A DNA stretch of 60,905 nt from contig CAZKSN010000006.1 in the NCBI GenBank assembly GCA_964555585.1, positions 1 to 60,905 of the forward strand, in the 5' to 3' direction. Source of the stretch: CAZKSN01 sp964555585 (GTDB taxonomy: Bacteria > Bacillota_I > Bacilli_A > RF39 > UBA660). Positions within the stretch are counted from its first letter, which is position 1. Each line of letters opens with the position of its first letter. Below the pieces are notes generated by a model, which was not told the DNA's origin, did not search any database, and was given only the letters and a program-made list of their open reading frames with translations. This document shows positions 41,580-50,002 of this stretch, piece by piece. A program made the translations under genes and the position numbers.

Positions 41580-44500
41580 ATGAAAAAATTTGAAGAATTG
41601 GATAATAGAAAAGTAAGTGAAGTAGAAAATTCTATTAGTGAAAAATGGGAGAAAGAAAATATATTATATAAAACAATAGAGAATAGAAAAAATTCTGATA
41701 CTTTTGTTTTTTATGAAGGACCTCCTACTGCAAATGGAAGTCCCGGAATACATCATGTACTTGCCAGAAATCTTAAGGATGCAATTTGTAAATATAAAAC
41801 TATGAAGGGGTATAAAGTTATCAGAAAAGCAGGTTGGGATACTCATGGATTACCTGTAGAAATTGAAGTTGAAAAAGAACTCGGTTTAAATGATAAGACA
41901 GCTATAGAAGAATATGGAATAGAAAAATTCAATGAAAAATGTAAAAGTTCTGTTTTTAAATATAAAAATGCCTGGGAAAAAATGACTAGGAAGATGGGAT
42001 ATTTTATTAATATGGAAGATCCATATGTGACTTATCATAATAATTTTATTGAAACTGAATGGTGGATTTTAAATAAATTTTTTGATGCAAATCTTATATA
42101 TGAAGGACATAAAATTTTACCATATTGTTCTAGATGTGGTACTGGACTTGCTTCTCATGAGGTAGCTCAGGGATATAAGGATGTAGCAGTAGATACAGTA
42201 ATAGTACCTTTTAAATTAATAAATGAAAATTCATACTTTTTAGTATGGACAACAACTCCATGGACATTGCTTGCTAATGTAGCAATATGTGTTAATCCCA
42301 ATGAAAAATATATTAAAGTTAAAAGTAAAGATTATAATTTTATACTTGCTTCTTCTCTTGCAAAAAAAGTATTGGGAAGTGATTATGAAATTATAGAAGA
42401 ATATACTGGAAAAGCTCTTGAATATAATGAATATGAACAAATATTACCGTTTTTAAGTGTTGATAAAAAAGCTTTTTATGTAACTTGTGATGAATATGTA
42501 AGTATGGAAGAAGGAACAGGAATAGTACACATTGCACCGGCTTTTGGAGAAGATGATGCAAATGTTGGTAAAAAGTATAAGTTACCATACTTAAATCCAG
42601 TAGGAGAAGATGGAAAATATACAGAAGGTCCTTGGAAAGATATGTTGGTTTTTGATGCAGATAAAGAAATAATAATTTATTTAAAACAAAATAATAAATT
42701 GTTTAAAAAAGAAAGAATGAATCATAATTATCCTCATTGCTGGAGATGTAATACACCACTTTTATATTACTCAAAGCCTAGTTGGTATATTAAAATGACT
42801 AAATTAAAAACTGATTTAGTTAAAAATAATAATACAGTAAATTGGTATCCACCTTTTGTAGGAGAAAAAAGATTTGGTAATTGGCTTGAAAATGTTAATG
42901 ACTGGGCACTTTCTAGGAATCGTTACTGGGGGACACCACTTAATATATGGAAGTGTGAATGTGGCCACTTAGAAAGTATTGGTTCAATCAAAGAACTAGT
43001 TGAAAAATCAATTGAAAATATTGATGAATCTATTGAATTACATCGTCCATATGTTGATAATATACATATTAAATGTAGTAAATGCGGTAAATTTATGAAT
43101 AGAGTGAAAGAGGTAATAGACTGCTGGTTTGATTCAGGAAGTATGCCTTTTGCCCAATATCATTATCCATTTGAAAATAAAGAATTGTTTGAAAGTCAAT
43201 TCCCGGCAGATTTTATTTCTGAAGCAATTGATCAAACCAGAGGCTGGTTTTATTCATTACTCGCAATTTCAACATTTTTGAAAGGTGTAAGTCCTTATAA
43301 AAATGTATTAGTAACTGATTTACTTTTAGATAAAAATGGACAGAAAATGAGTAAATCTAAAGGCAATGCGGTAGATCCGTTTGAAATGTTTGAAACTTAT
43401 GGTGCTGATACTTTGAGATGGTATTTTCTTTATGTTTCACCAGTATGGAATCCAACTAAATTTGACATAGAGGGTTTAAAAGAAGTTAAATCTAAATTCT
43501 TTAATACTTTAAAAAATACATTTAATTTTTTTGTACTTTATGCTAATACAGATGAAGTAGAAATAGAAAATTGTAACATTTTTTATAATGATTTAGAAGA
43601 AATTGATAAATGGATGATTAGTAAATATAATAAATTAATTGAATATGTAACCAATTCTTATGAAGAGTATGATTTAAATAAAGTAGTTAGAAGTATAACT
43701 GATTTTGTATCAGAAGATTTGTCTAACTGGTATATTAGAATAAATAGAAATAGATTTTGGGGTTCAGAATTTGATAACTCTAAAAAAGCGGTTTATAAAA
43801 CCACTTATGAAGTGCTTGTTGGCTTGTCACAGTTGATAGCTCCAATAGTACCATTTTTAAGTGAAGAAATATATACAAAATTAACTGAAAAATACTCTGT
43901 ACATACTTCAGATTTTCCAAATTATAATAAAGATTTGATAAATGAAAAAATAGAAGAAAAAATGGATTTAGTAAAATCTTTAGTTAGTATAGGAAGAAAT
44001 GTAAGAGAAGAAGTAAAAATAAAAATAAGACAACCATTAAGTGAAATACTATTAGATAGTAAAAATAAAAATATAATTGGAAATCTTACGTCTTTATTAA
44101 TGAAGGAACTTAATGTAAAAAAAGTTAAATTTATAGATGACTTAACCAATTATATTAATATAACATTAAAACCTAATTATAAGGTTGTTGGAAAAATATT
44201 TGGTAGTAAAATAAAGGAATTTGAAAAAATATTACTTGAACTTTCTAATGAAAATATTAAAAAACTTCAAAATAGTGAAACTATAGAAATAAAAATAAAT
44301 AATCAAAAATATATAATAGATGAATCAATGATTGAAATTCGTATAACAAGTAAAGAAGGATTTAATGCTGGAACAGAAAAACATAATTTCTTAATATTAA
44401 ATACAGAACTTACAAATGAATTAATATCTGAAGGAATTGCAAGAGAATTTATATCTAAAATTCAACAATTAAGAAAAAGTTTAAACTTTAATATTACTGA

Positions 44501-44675
44501 TAGAATAATTGTTTCTTATAGTGGAAGTAATGAAATAAAAGAAGCAATAAATAAATATACAAATTATATTAAAAATGAAACCTTAGCTATCCAAATAAAT
44601 GAAGAAAGTAATCTTAGTGAATCATATGAAATAAATGGAGAAAGTGTCTATATAAAAATTACTAATAAAAACTAA
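41580..44675 (+). CDS. ileS: isoleucyl-tRNA synthetase, IleRS2 type with GIHH motif
   Basis: 1031 residues, the long eukaryote-like (type 2) IleRS. The class I HIGH site reads GIHH (residues 56-59 in ANGSPGIHHVLAR) instead of HxGH; KMSKS is at 589-593. Also visible: GWDTHGLPVEIEVEKELG, the editing domain TTTPWTLLANVAICV with GTGIVHIAPAFGEDD, and the C-terminal anticodon and tail domains. IleRS2 enzymes are the mupirocin-tolerant class. Controlled by the T-box just upstream; terminator located inside the convergent sigK. Confidence 0.97.
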   Translation: MKKFEELDNRKVSEVENSISEKWEKENILYKTIENRKNSDTFVFYEGPPTANGSPGIHHVLARNLKDAICKYKTMKGYKVIRKAGWDTHGLPVEIEVEKELGLNDKTAIEEYGIEKFNEKCKSSVFKYKNAWEKMTRKMGYFINMEDPYVTYHNNFIETEWWILNKFFDANLIYEGHKILPYCSRCGTGLASHEVAQGYKDVAVDTVIVPFKLINENSYFLVWTTTPWTLLANVAICVNPNEKYIKVKSKDYNFILASSLAKKVLGSDYEIIEEYTGKALEYNEYEQILPFLSVDKKAFYVTCDEYVSMEEGTGIVHIAPAFGEDDANVGKKYKLPYLNPVGEDGKYTEGPWKDMLVFDADKEIIIYLKQNNKLFKKERMNHNYPHCWRCNTPLLYYSKPSWYIKMTKLKTDLVKNNNTVNWYPPFVGEKRFGNWLENVNDWALSRNRYWGTPLNIWKCECGHLESIGSIKELVEKSIENIDESIELHRPYVDNIHIKCSKCGKFMNRVKEVIDCWFDSGSMPFAQYHYPFENKELFESQFPADFISEAIDQTRGWFYSLLAISTFLKGVSPYKNVLVTDLLLDKNGQKMSKSKGNAVDPFEMFETYGADTLRWYFLYVSPVWNPTKFDIEGLKEVKSKFFNTLKNTFNFFVLYANTDEVEIENCNIFYNDLEEIDKWMISKYNKLIEYVTNSYEEYDLNKVVRSITDFVSEDLSNWYIRINRNRFWGSEFDNSKKAVYKTTYEVLVGLSQLIAPIVPFLSEEIYTKLTEKYSVHTSDFPNYNKDLINEKIEEKMDLVKSLVSIGRNVREEVKIKIRQPLSEILLDSKNKNIIGNLTSLLMKELNVKKVKFIDDLTNYINITLKPNYKVVGKIFGSKIKEFEKILLELSNENIKKLQNSETIEIKINNQKYIIDESMIEIRITSKEGFNAGTEKHNFLILNTELTNELISEGIAREFISKIQQLRKSLNFNITDRIIVSYSGSNEIKEAINKYTNYIKNETLAIQINEESNLSESYEINGESVYIKITNKN

Positions 44676-45364
44676 CACTTCTGATTTTTAAGAAATTCAC
44701 GGAGCATTTTGATTAATGCTCTTTTTTCTATTCTTGAAACATAACTTCTACTTATTTTTAATTTTTTAGCAATTTCCTTTTGAGTTTGTTCTGCACTTCC
44801 GAGTAATCCATATCTCATAATTATAATATTTTTTTCTCTATCATTTAATATTTTAATATATTGTTTCAATAAATTAATATTATCCTTTAAATACACATTT
44901 TCTATAATTTCCTTATTTTGTTCCTTTAATACATCTACAAGAGTAATTTCATTTCCATCTTTATCATAACCTATACAATCATTCAAACTGACATTATTGG
45001 CATTCTTCTTGTTACTTCTAAAGTACATCAATATCTCATTTTCAGCACATTTAGCAACATATGTGGTGAGTTTAACCCCCTTATCAATACTATAAGAGTC
45101 TATACCCTTAATAAGTCCTATGGTTCCAATACTGATTAAATCATCAGCATCCTCATTAAATTTATCATATTTTTTAACTATATGTGCAACCAACCTTAAA
45201 TTATGTTCAATCAGTTTAGCTCTCGCTTCCTTATCTCCTTTTTTGGCTTTTTCTATTGCAATTTTCTCCTCTTCAGAAGAAAGTGGCTGTGGAAACACAT
45301 TAACTGAATAACTAGTTGTAAAGAATAATACTTCTTTAAAAAAATCAATTATTTTCTTTAACAT
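44672..45364 (-). CDS. sigK: sporulation sigma factor SigK (pro-sigma-K)
   Basis: 230 residues, uninterrupted (no skin element). The N-terminus has the pro-sequence MLKKIIDFFKEVLFFTTS + YSVNVFPQPLS; by alignment with Bacillus pro-sigma-K the SpoIVFB cut is expected near Ser18/Tyr19. Region 2 IEHNLRLVAHIVKKYDK..DADDLISIGTIGLIKGIDSY is typical and region 4 carries TQKEIAKKLKISRSYVSRIE. Directs late mother-cell genes (coat, germination). Convergent with ileS with a 4-bp overlap. Confidence 0.95.
   Translation of the reverse strand: MLKKIIDFFKEVLFFTTSYSVNVFPQPLSSEEEKIAIEKAKKGDKEARAKLIEHNLRLVAHIVKKYDKFNEDADDLISIGTIGLIKGIDSYSIDKGVKLTTYVAKCAENEILMYFRSNKKNANNVSLNDCIGYDKDGNEITLVDVLKEQNKEIIENVYLKDNINLLKQYIKILNDREKNIIIMRYGLLGSAEQTQKEIAKKLKISRSYVSRIEKRALIKMLREFLKNQKC
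44702..44727 (+). terminator. ileS terminator inside sigK coding end
   Basis: GAGCAT/ATGCTC stem with an 8-nt loop and TTTTTT on the plus strand, 26 bp after the ileS stop. The same bases code for the last residues of SigK on the other strand. Confidence 0.7.
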
Positions 45365-45433
45365 AATGCACCTCTATAAAATTTTATGTTAATGTTTTTT
45401 TAAAATGTCATAATAAAATTTATAAAAATATTA

Positions 45434-45461
45434 TTGACAAAAATATATTAAAATGTATAAT
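45434..45461 (+). promoter_or_regulatory. sigma-A promoter of hypothetical gene
   Basis: TTGACA, 16 bp, TATAAT, 46 bp before ATG 45508. Confidence 0.75.
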
Positions 45462-45507
45462 AAACTTTATAAGTGTTATAAATACACTTTTGAAAGGAAA
45501 AATTTTT

Positions 45508-46116
45508 ATGAAAGCTGTTTTGTCAAAAAAAAGAAAGGAATTAGAAGAAGAATTAAAAGAATTAATTTTAGAAGAAAAAAGATATGAAAGCTGTTTAACT
45601 TTTAACTTTAATGAGGAATTAATAGAAAAAATTATTTTAATAATTAATTTATTTGAAAGTGAAGCTTATATTTTAGGAAATTTCAGTTTAAAGGAAAAGG
45701 ATAGTTATGCAATTAAATATCATCAGTCAGAACCGGATCCTTCTGGATGCAGCAGCTGGGGAAGCAGAGATGAAGAAGCATATACAGTGAAAGTAGAAGG
45801 AGAATATATAAATTTATATGTTATATTAGATAAAAAAACATATGATATGTTTAAATTGCTTACTTTTTCAAAATGTACTGATTTAAAAAATAATTTATTT
45901 AATATATTAAAAGATAAAAAATATGTGGCTTTAAATAAAAATTTAAATCCGAATGATTTTGAAGCTTTTCCTTATATAATGGAATTTCTAAAATTAATAA
46001 GTCTATGGCGTTATGAAAATGATACACTAGATGTGCCAACAGAAACTTTAAATGAAATATATAGAAATTTTATAAATGAAAATAAATGTTCAGCTTTAAC
46101 AAAAAAAATTGAATAA
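45508..46116 (+). CDS. hypothetical protein, 202 aa
   Basis: Not recognised. Start at ATG 45508 (AAAGGA upstream; the TTG 45490 overlaps that site). A charged coiled-coil N-terminus KKRKELEEELKELILEEKRYES, a central segment with the unusual SEPDPSGCSSWGSRDEEAY loop, and a helical C-terminal half. Soluble, no signal peptide. Own promoter; 65 bp before obgE. Confidence 0.7.
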   Translation: MKAVLSKKRKELEEELKELILEEKRYESCLTFNFNEELIEKIILIINLFESEAYILGNFSLKEKDSYAIKYHQSEPDPSGCSSWGSRDEEAYTVKVEGEYINLYVILDKKTYDMFKLLTFSKCTDLKNNLFNILKDKKYVALNKNLNPNDFEAFPYIMEFLKLISLWRYENDTLDVPTETLNEIYRNFINENKCSALTKKIE

Positions 46117-46181
46117 ATTTAAAAAATCTTTATTAATTGTTAAATACTTGATAAAATTAATAAGGAAAGAAGTTGAAAATT

Positions 46182-47462
46182 ATGTTTATAGATGAAGTGA
46201 TAATAAAAGTAGAGGCTGGAAAGGGAGGAGACGGTTGCACTTCCTTTCGCCATGAAAAATATATTGAAATGGGCGGACCTGATGGCGGTAATGGTGGTAA
46301 AGGCGGTAACGTTATTTTCAGAGCCGAAAAAGGTTTAAAAACTTTAATTGATTTAAGATATAGAAAAAATATAAAAGCGGATTCCGGAGAAAATGGAAGC
46401 AGCAATGATAAAACTGGAGCATCTGCAAAAGATTTAATTATTAAAGTACCTGTTGGAACAACTTTAAAGGATGAAGAAACTAATTTAATAATAGCAGACT
46501 TGGTAAATGATGGAGAAGAATGCATTGTAGCTAAGGCTGGTAGAGGTGGAAAAGGTAATGCTGCTTATCTTACAAATAAAAATAAAGCTCCTAAAACAAG
46601 TGAATATGGAGAACCTGGTGAAAAAAGAAACATTAAATGTGAATTAAAGTTGTTGGCGGATGTAGGCTTGGTAGGTTTTCCAAGTGTAGGAAAAAGTAGT
46701 TTAATATCTGTAGTTAGTGCTTCAAAACCTAAAATAGCGGAATATCATTTTACTACCTTATCTCCAAATTTAGGAGTAGTAAAAATTGGAGAAGACAATT
46801 TTGTTATGGCGGATTTACCTGGATTAATTGAAGGCTCAAGTAAGGGAGTAGGTTTAGGAGATAAATTTTTAAAACATGCTCAGAGAACTAAGTTAATCTG
46901 TCATATAATTGATATGAGTGCAACTGATGGAAGAGATCCGATAGAGGATTATAGAATAATCAGAAATGAGATAAAGGAATATAGTGAAACATTATTTAAG
47001 AAACCGGAAATAATCGTTGCTAATAAGATGGATCTACCAACTTCAAAAGAAAATATAATAAAATTTAAAAATAATTATAAAGATTTAGAAGTTATGGAAA
47101 TTAGTGCAGTTACTCATCAAGGAATAGATAAACTTTTATATAAGATAAATGAAATGCTGAAAAATATTGATAAAAACAATATTTATGAAGAAAATGAATT
47201 TGAAGATTATGTACTTTATCAGTTTAAAAAGGAAAAACCATATAAAATTACTAAAGAAGGAGATAGCTGGGTTATTTCAGGAAAAGAATTAGAGAAGCTA
47301 TTGAAAATGACAAAATTCAACAGTGATGAATCTGCTATGAGATTTGCAAAAAAGCTGAAATATATGGGAATTGATGATGAATTAAGGGAACTAGGTGCAA
47401 AAGAAGGAGATACAATCAGAATACTTGATTTTGAATTTGATTTTGAAGAGAGGCTTTATTAG
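46182..47462 (+). CDS. obgE: GTPase ObgE/CgtA
   Basis: 426 residues from ATG 46182, giving the conserved start MFIDEVIIKVEAGKGGDG; a TTG 9 bp upstream has the better ribosome-site spacing (AAGGAA), so the start is open. Obg fold with Gly-rich strands (GGPDGGNGGKGGNV), G domain with GFPSVGKSSLI, DLPGLIEG and NKMD, and the OCT C-terminal domain. A late-stage 50S assembly and stress-linked GTPase. Operon with the 91-residue gene after it. Confidence 0.96.
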   Translation: MFIDEVIIKVEAGKGGDGCTSFRHEKYIEMGGPDGGNGGKGGNVIFRAEKGLKTLIDLRYRKNIKADSGENGSSNDKTGASAKDLIIKVPVGTTLKDEETNLIIADLVNDGEECIVAKAGRGGKGNAAYLTNKNKAPKTSEYGEPGEKRNIKCELKLLADVGLVGFPSVGKSSLISVVSASKPKIAEYHFTTLSPNLGVVKIGEDNFVMADLPGLIEGSSKGVGLGDKFLKHAQRTKLICHIIDMSATDGRDPIEDYRIIRNEIKEYSETLFKKPEIIVANKMDLPTSKENIIKFKNNYKDLEVMEISAVTHQGIDKLLYKINEMLKNIDKNNIYEENEFEDYVLYQFKKEKPYKITKEGDSWVISGKELEKLLKMTKFNSDESAMRFAKKLKYMGIDDELRELGAKEGDTIRILDFEFDFEERLY

Positions 47463-47471
47463 GAGGTTTTA

Positions 47472-47747
47472 ATGAATTTAAGGGATGAAATCAGAGATTT
47501 AGATGATTTAATATCTTCTGTTGTAAGAGATATTAAATTTTATGAAGAATACAGTCTTGAATTAAAAAAATGGGGACTTTATGATTTAGCTGGAAAACCT
47601 ATAGAAGCATATTTAAATATTTATAGAACTCTGCTAAAGCAATTAAAAGCAGATAAAGATAATTTAATAGCATTAAAAGGAAACTTAACCTACGCATTAA
47701 CAAATGATTCAGTTTATAAAGAGAAATTAAAGGCCGGCTTTATCTAA
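47472..47747 (+). CDS. hypothetical helical protein downstream of obgE, 91 aa
   Basis: Not recognised. AGGAGG ribosome site and a 9-bp gap from obgE, so co-transcribed. Sequence MNLRDEIRDLDDLISSVVRD..., nearly all helix, charged, probably coiled coil; ends VYKEKLKAGFI. No signal or membrane segment. Confidence 0.75.
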   Translation: MNLRDEIRDLDDLISSVVRDIKFYEEYSLELKKWGLYDLAGKPIEAYLNIYRTLLKQLKADKDNLIALKGNLTYALTNDSVYKEKLKAGFI

Positions 47748-47773
47748 AACTTAAATTATTAATACAATAATAG

Positions 47774-47802
47774 TTGACAATTGTCATATAATAATATATA
47801 AT
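47774..47802 (+). promoter_or_regulatory. sigma-A promoter of infC operon with palindrome at -35
   Basis: TTGACA, 17 bp, TATAAT. The -35 lies in a perfect 12-bp palindrome TGACAATTGTCA (47775-47786), a possible operator. Confidence 0.85.
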
Positions 47803-47814
47803 TTATTAGTAAAA

Positions 47815-47915
47815 AGAAGAAAGAAGTGTATCCACACTCACCCGATTTATTGTTAAATGGGTATAATGCTTAAATTGATAAGTTTTCAAAGTGGATACAT
47901 ATCCACTTTTTTTAT
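47815..47915 (+). ncRNA. L20-type leader of infC-rpmI-rplT
   Basis: The leader holds alternative pairings: GTATCCAC (47828-47835) can pair with GTGGATAC further down, while GTGGATACATATCCAC followed by seven T residues (near 47891-47914) forms a terminator hairpin; a CCGATTTATTGTTAAATGGG element sits between. This is the layout of the L20 autoregulatory leader in Firmicutes, where L20 binding favours termination. Assigned by structure and position. Confidence 0.75.
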
Positions 47916-47936
47916 AAGTTTGTGGAGGTGTTTAGA

Positions 47937-48455
47937 ATAGCTAAACAAAACGATGTTCTAATTAATGAACAGATTCATTATTCTGAGGTTTTAGTGATAG
48001 GACCTAATGGAGAAAAGATGGGTGTCAAACCAATTCAAGATGCACTTACTTTAGCTTCATATGCCGGGCTTGATTTAGTACTTATGAACGGAGGGAATAA
48101 TCCTGTCTGTAGGATTATTGACTTTAATAAATTTAAGTATGAAAAGCAAAAAAAAGAAAAAGAAGCAAAGAAAAAGCAAAGAGATCTGAATCTTGAAGTA
48201 AAAGAGTACAGATTAAGTGTTACAATTGATGTACATGACTTTGAGACAAAATTTAGAAATGCTAAAGCCTATTTAGAAAAAGGTCATAAAATTAAAGTTA
48301 CTGTAAGATTCAAAGGAAGACAGCTGGCACACATTGAAATCGGAAAAGAAGTAATAATGAAATTTGCCAATAGATTAGAAGATATAGCTAAAATAGAGCA
48401 ACAGCCTAAAATGGAAGGTAGAAGTATGAGTTTGCTCTTAGCACCAATTAAATAG
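47937..48455 (+). CDS. infC: translation initiation factor IF-3, AUA start
   Basis: 172 residues starting at ATA 47937: GGAGGTG (47924-47930) is 6 nt upstream and the protein then begins (M)AKQNDVLINEQIHYSEVLVIG, the usual IF-3 N-terminus. The in-frame GTG 47922 lies over the ribosome site. infC is the classic gene with rare AUU/AUA/AUC starts, letting IF-3 limit its own synthesis. Domains: IF3-N to about residue 75, a Lys-rich linker helix KQKKEKEAKKKQRDL, IF3-C ending RSMSLLLAPIK. Confidence 0.95.
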   Translation: MAKQNDVLINEQIHYSEVLVIGPNGEKMGVKPIQDALTLASYAGLDLVLMNGGNNPVCRIIDFNKFKYEKQKKEKEAKKKQRDLNLEVKEYRLSVTIDVHDFETKFRNAKAYLEKGHKIKVTVRFKGRQLAHIEIGKEVIMKFANRLEDIAKIEQQPKMEGRSMSLLLAPIK

Positions 48456-48471
48456 AATAGGAGGGCGTATT

Positions 48472-48660
48472 ATGCCAAAACAAAAAACACATAAGGGTAT
48501 CAGTAAAAAAATTAAATTTAGACCAAGTGGAGCTACTAAAATTGGAAGACCTGGAGGAAATCATAACACAGGTAAAAAACCTACCAGTTTTAATAGAAAA
48601 AATAGAAAAGGTTCTGTATTGAGTCAAGCAGATTTAAACAGATACAAGAAAGTAATATAA
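48472..48660 (+). CDS. rpmI: 50S ribosomal protein L35
   Basis: 62 residues, MPKQKTHKGISKKIKFRPSG, basic throughout, ending LSQADLNRYKKVI. GGAGGG ribosome site. Middle gene of infC-rpmI-rplT. Confidence 0.97.
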   Translation: MPKQKTHKGISKKIKFRPSGATKIGRPGGNHNTGKKPTSFNRKNRKGSVLSQADLNRYKKVI

Positions 48661-48672
48661 GGGGGAAATACA

Positions 48673-49203
48673 ATGACTAGAGTTAAAGGTGGAGTTGTTT
48701 CTAAAAACAGAAGAAGAAAAGTTTTAAAACAGGCTAAAGGATATTTTGGAAGCAAACACAGATTATATAAAACAGCTCAGGAACAGTTATTTCATTCAGG
48801 TGAATACAGTTACAGAGATAGAAGAAAGAGACAGAGTGAATTTAGAAAATTATGGATTACAAGAATAAATGCCGCTTGCAGAGAAAATAACATCAGTTAT
48901 TCTAAATTTATAAACGGACTTTCTAAAGCTAATATCACTATTAATAGAAAAATGTTAAGTGAACTTGCTATCGCAGCTCCAAAAGAATTTACTAAATTAG
49001 TTGAATTAAGTAAAAATCCAGTTCAAAAAGTGGAAGTAAAGGAAATTAAAGAAACTAAAGAAGTAAAAGCAGAAACAAAAAAAGAAGCTAAAGAAGATAT
49101 TTCTAAATTAACAGTTGCTGAATTAAAAAATTTAGCAAAGGCTAAAAAAGTAGAAGGATACACTTCTATGAAAAAAGCTGAATTATTAGAAGCTTTAAAA
49201 TAA
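48673..49203 (+). CDS. rplT: 50S ribosomal protein L20 with C-terminal Rho_N-like extension
   Basis: 176 residues against about 118 normally. Residues 1-118 are standard L20 (MTRVKGGVVSKNRRRKVLKQAKGYFGSK, LWITRINAACRENNISYSKFINGL). The rest is a charged Lys/Glu linker (about 119-143) and a small domain SKLTVAELKNLAKAKKVEGYTSMKKAELLEAL that looks like the Rho N-terminal/SAP-type helical module. L20 organises 23S rRNA early in assembly and represses its own operon. The added domain might contact RNA; its function is unknown. Confidence 0.95.
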   Translation: MTRVKGGVVSKNRRRKVLKQAKGYFGSKHRLYKTAQEQLFHSGEYSYRDRRKRQSEFRKLWITRINAACRENNISYSKFINGLSKANITINRKMLSELAIAAPKEFTKLVELSKNPVQKVEVKEIKETKEVKAETKKEAKEDISKLTVAELKNLAKAKKVEGYTSMKKAELLEALK

Positions 49204-49228
49204 ACAGTAAATATTTACTGTTTTTTTG
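49202..49228 (+). terminator. terminator after rplT
   Basis: AAACAGTAAAT/ATTTACTGTTT perfect palindrome followed by T residues, at the rplT stop. Confidence 0.88.
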
Positions 49229-49255
49229 TTATAATTACTTTATAGGAGAATTTTT

Positions 49256-49963
49256 ATGAAAAATATGTTATTAATTCACGGCTGGGGTTATCTTTCTTAC
49301 AATAAAAACACTAATAGAAGTGTCTGGAGTAAAAGAGAGAAATTTATCACTGAATTGAAGAAAAACTATAATATATATTATTTTGATCTACCTGGATTTG
49401 GAAAAACAGCAGAACCTAAAGATAATTTTTGGAATTTAAATGATTGGGCAAAATATATAAAAAAATATATTAAAGACAAGGATTTAAAAATTGATTATAT
49501 TTTAGGATATTCCTTTGGTGGAGCAGTCGCTACAAGGTATAAAACATTATATAGGTCTGATGAAAAACTTATTTTAGTTGCTCCTGCATTAATTAGAAAT
49601 TCTATTTCAAAAAAATTTATTAATACACCAAAAATTTTAAATCCCATTAGAAATTTTATAAGGAATATATATTTAATATATATAGTAAAAAATAATGAAA
49701 CCAAATTTGGAACCAAGTTTTTAAGAAAATCCTATCAAAGTATAGTAAGAGAAGATTTAACAGTTGAATTGAAAAATATAAATGTAAAAGATTTTTGTAT
49801 AATATATGGAGAGGATGATTGTTTAGTAGATCCTTTTAAATTTTATAACAGTATGGATGCTACTCATAAAAAAAGAATCTCATTTATTAAAGCGGCTGAT
49901 CACGATTTTGCAAATACTCATGCAGTGGAGATAGTAAAGGAAATAAAAAAATACTTTAACTAA
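49256..49963 (+). CDS. alpha/beta hydrolase
   Basis: 235 residues with an alpha/beta-hydrolase plan: oxyanion region LLIHGWGY, nucleophile elbow GYSFGGAVA (Ser near 86), Asp in IIYGEDDCLVDP and His in AADHDFANTH. The substrate cannot be told (esterase- or BioH-like). No signal peptide. Monocistronic between terminator-like regions; AGGAGAA ribosome site. Confidence 0.85.
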   Translation: MKNMLLIHGWGYLSYNKNTNRSVWSKREKFITELKKNYNIYYFDLPGFGKTAEPKDNFWNLNDWAKYIKKYIKDKDLKIDYILGYSFGGAVATRYKTLYRSDEKLILVAPALIRNSISKKFINTPKILNPIRNFIRNIYLIYIVKNNETKFGTKFLRKSYQSIVREDLTVELKNINVKDFCIIYGEDDCLVDPFKFYNSMDATHKKRISFIKAADHDFANTHAVEIVKEIKKYFN

Positions 49964-50002
49964 TAAAATATTTTTTTATTATATCAAGTTTAATTTTGTA
50001 TT

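Noticed and set aside
46157..46525. Pro/Ser-rich minus-strand frame opposite obgE
   Set aside because: Mirror of the glycine-rich Obg fold codons; no independent signals.
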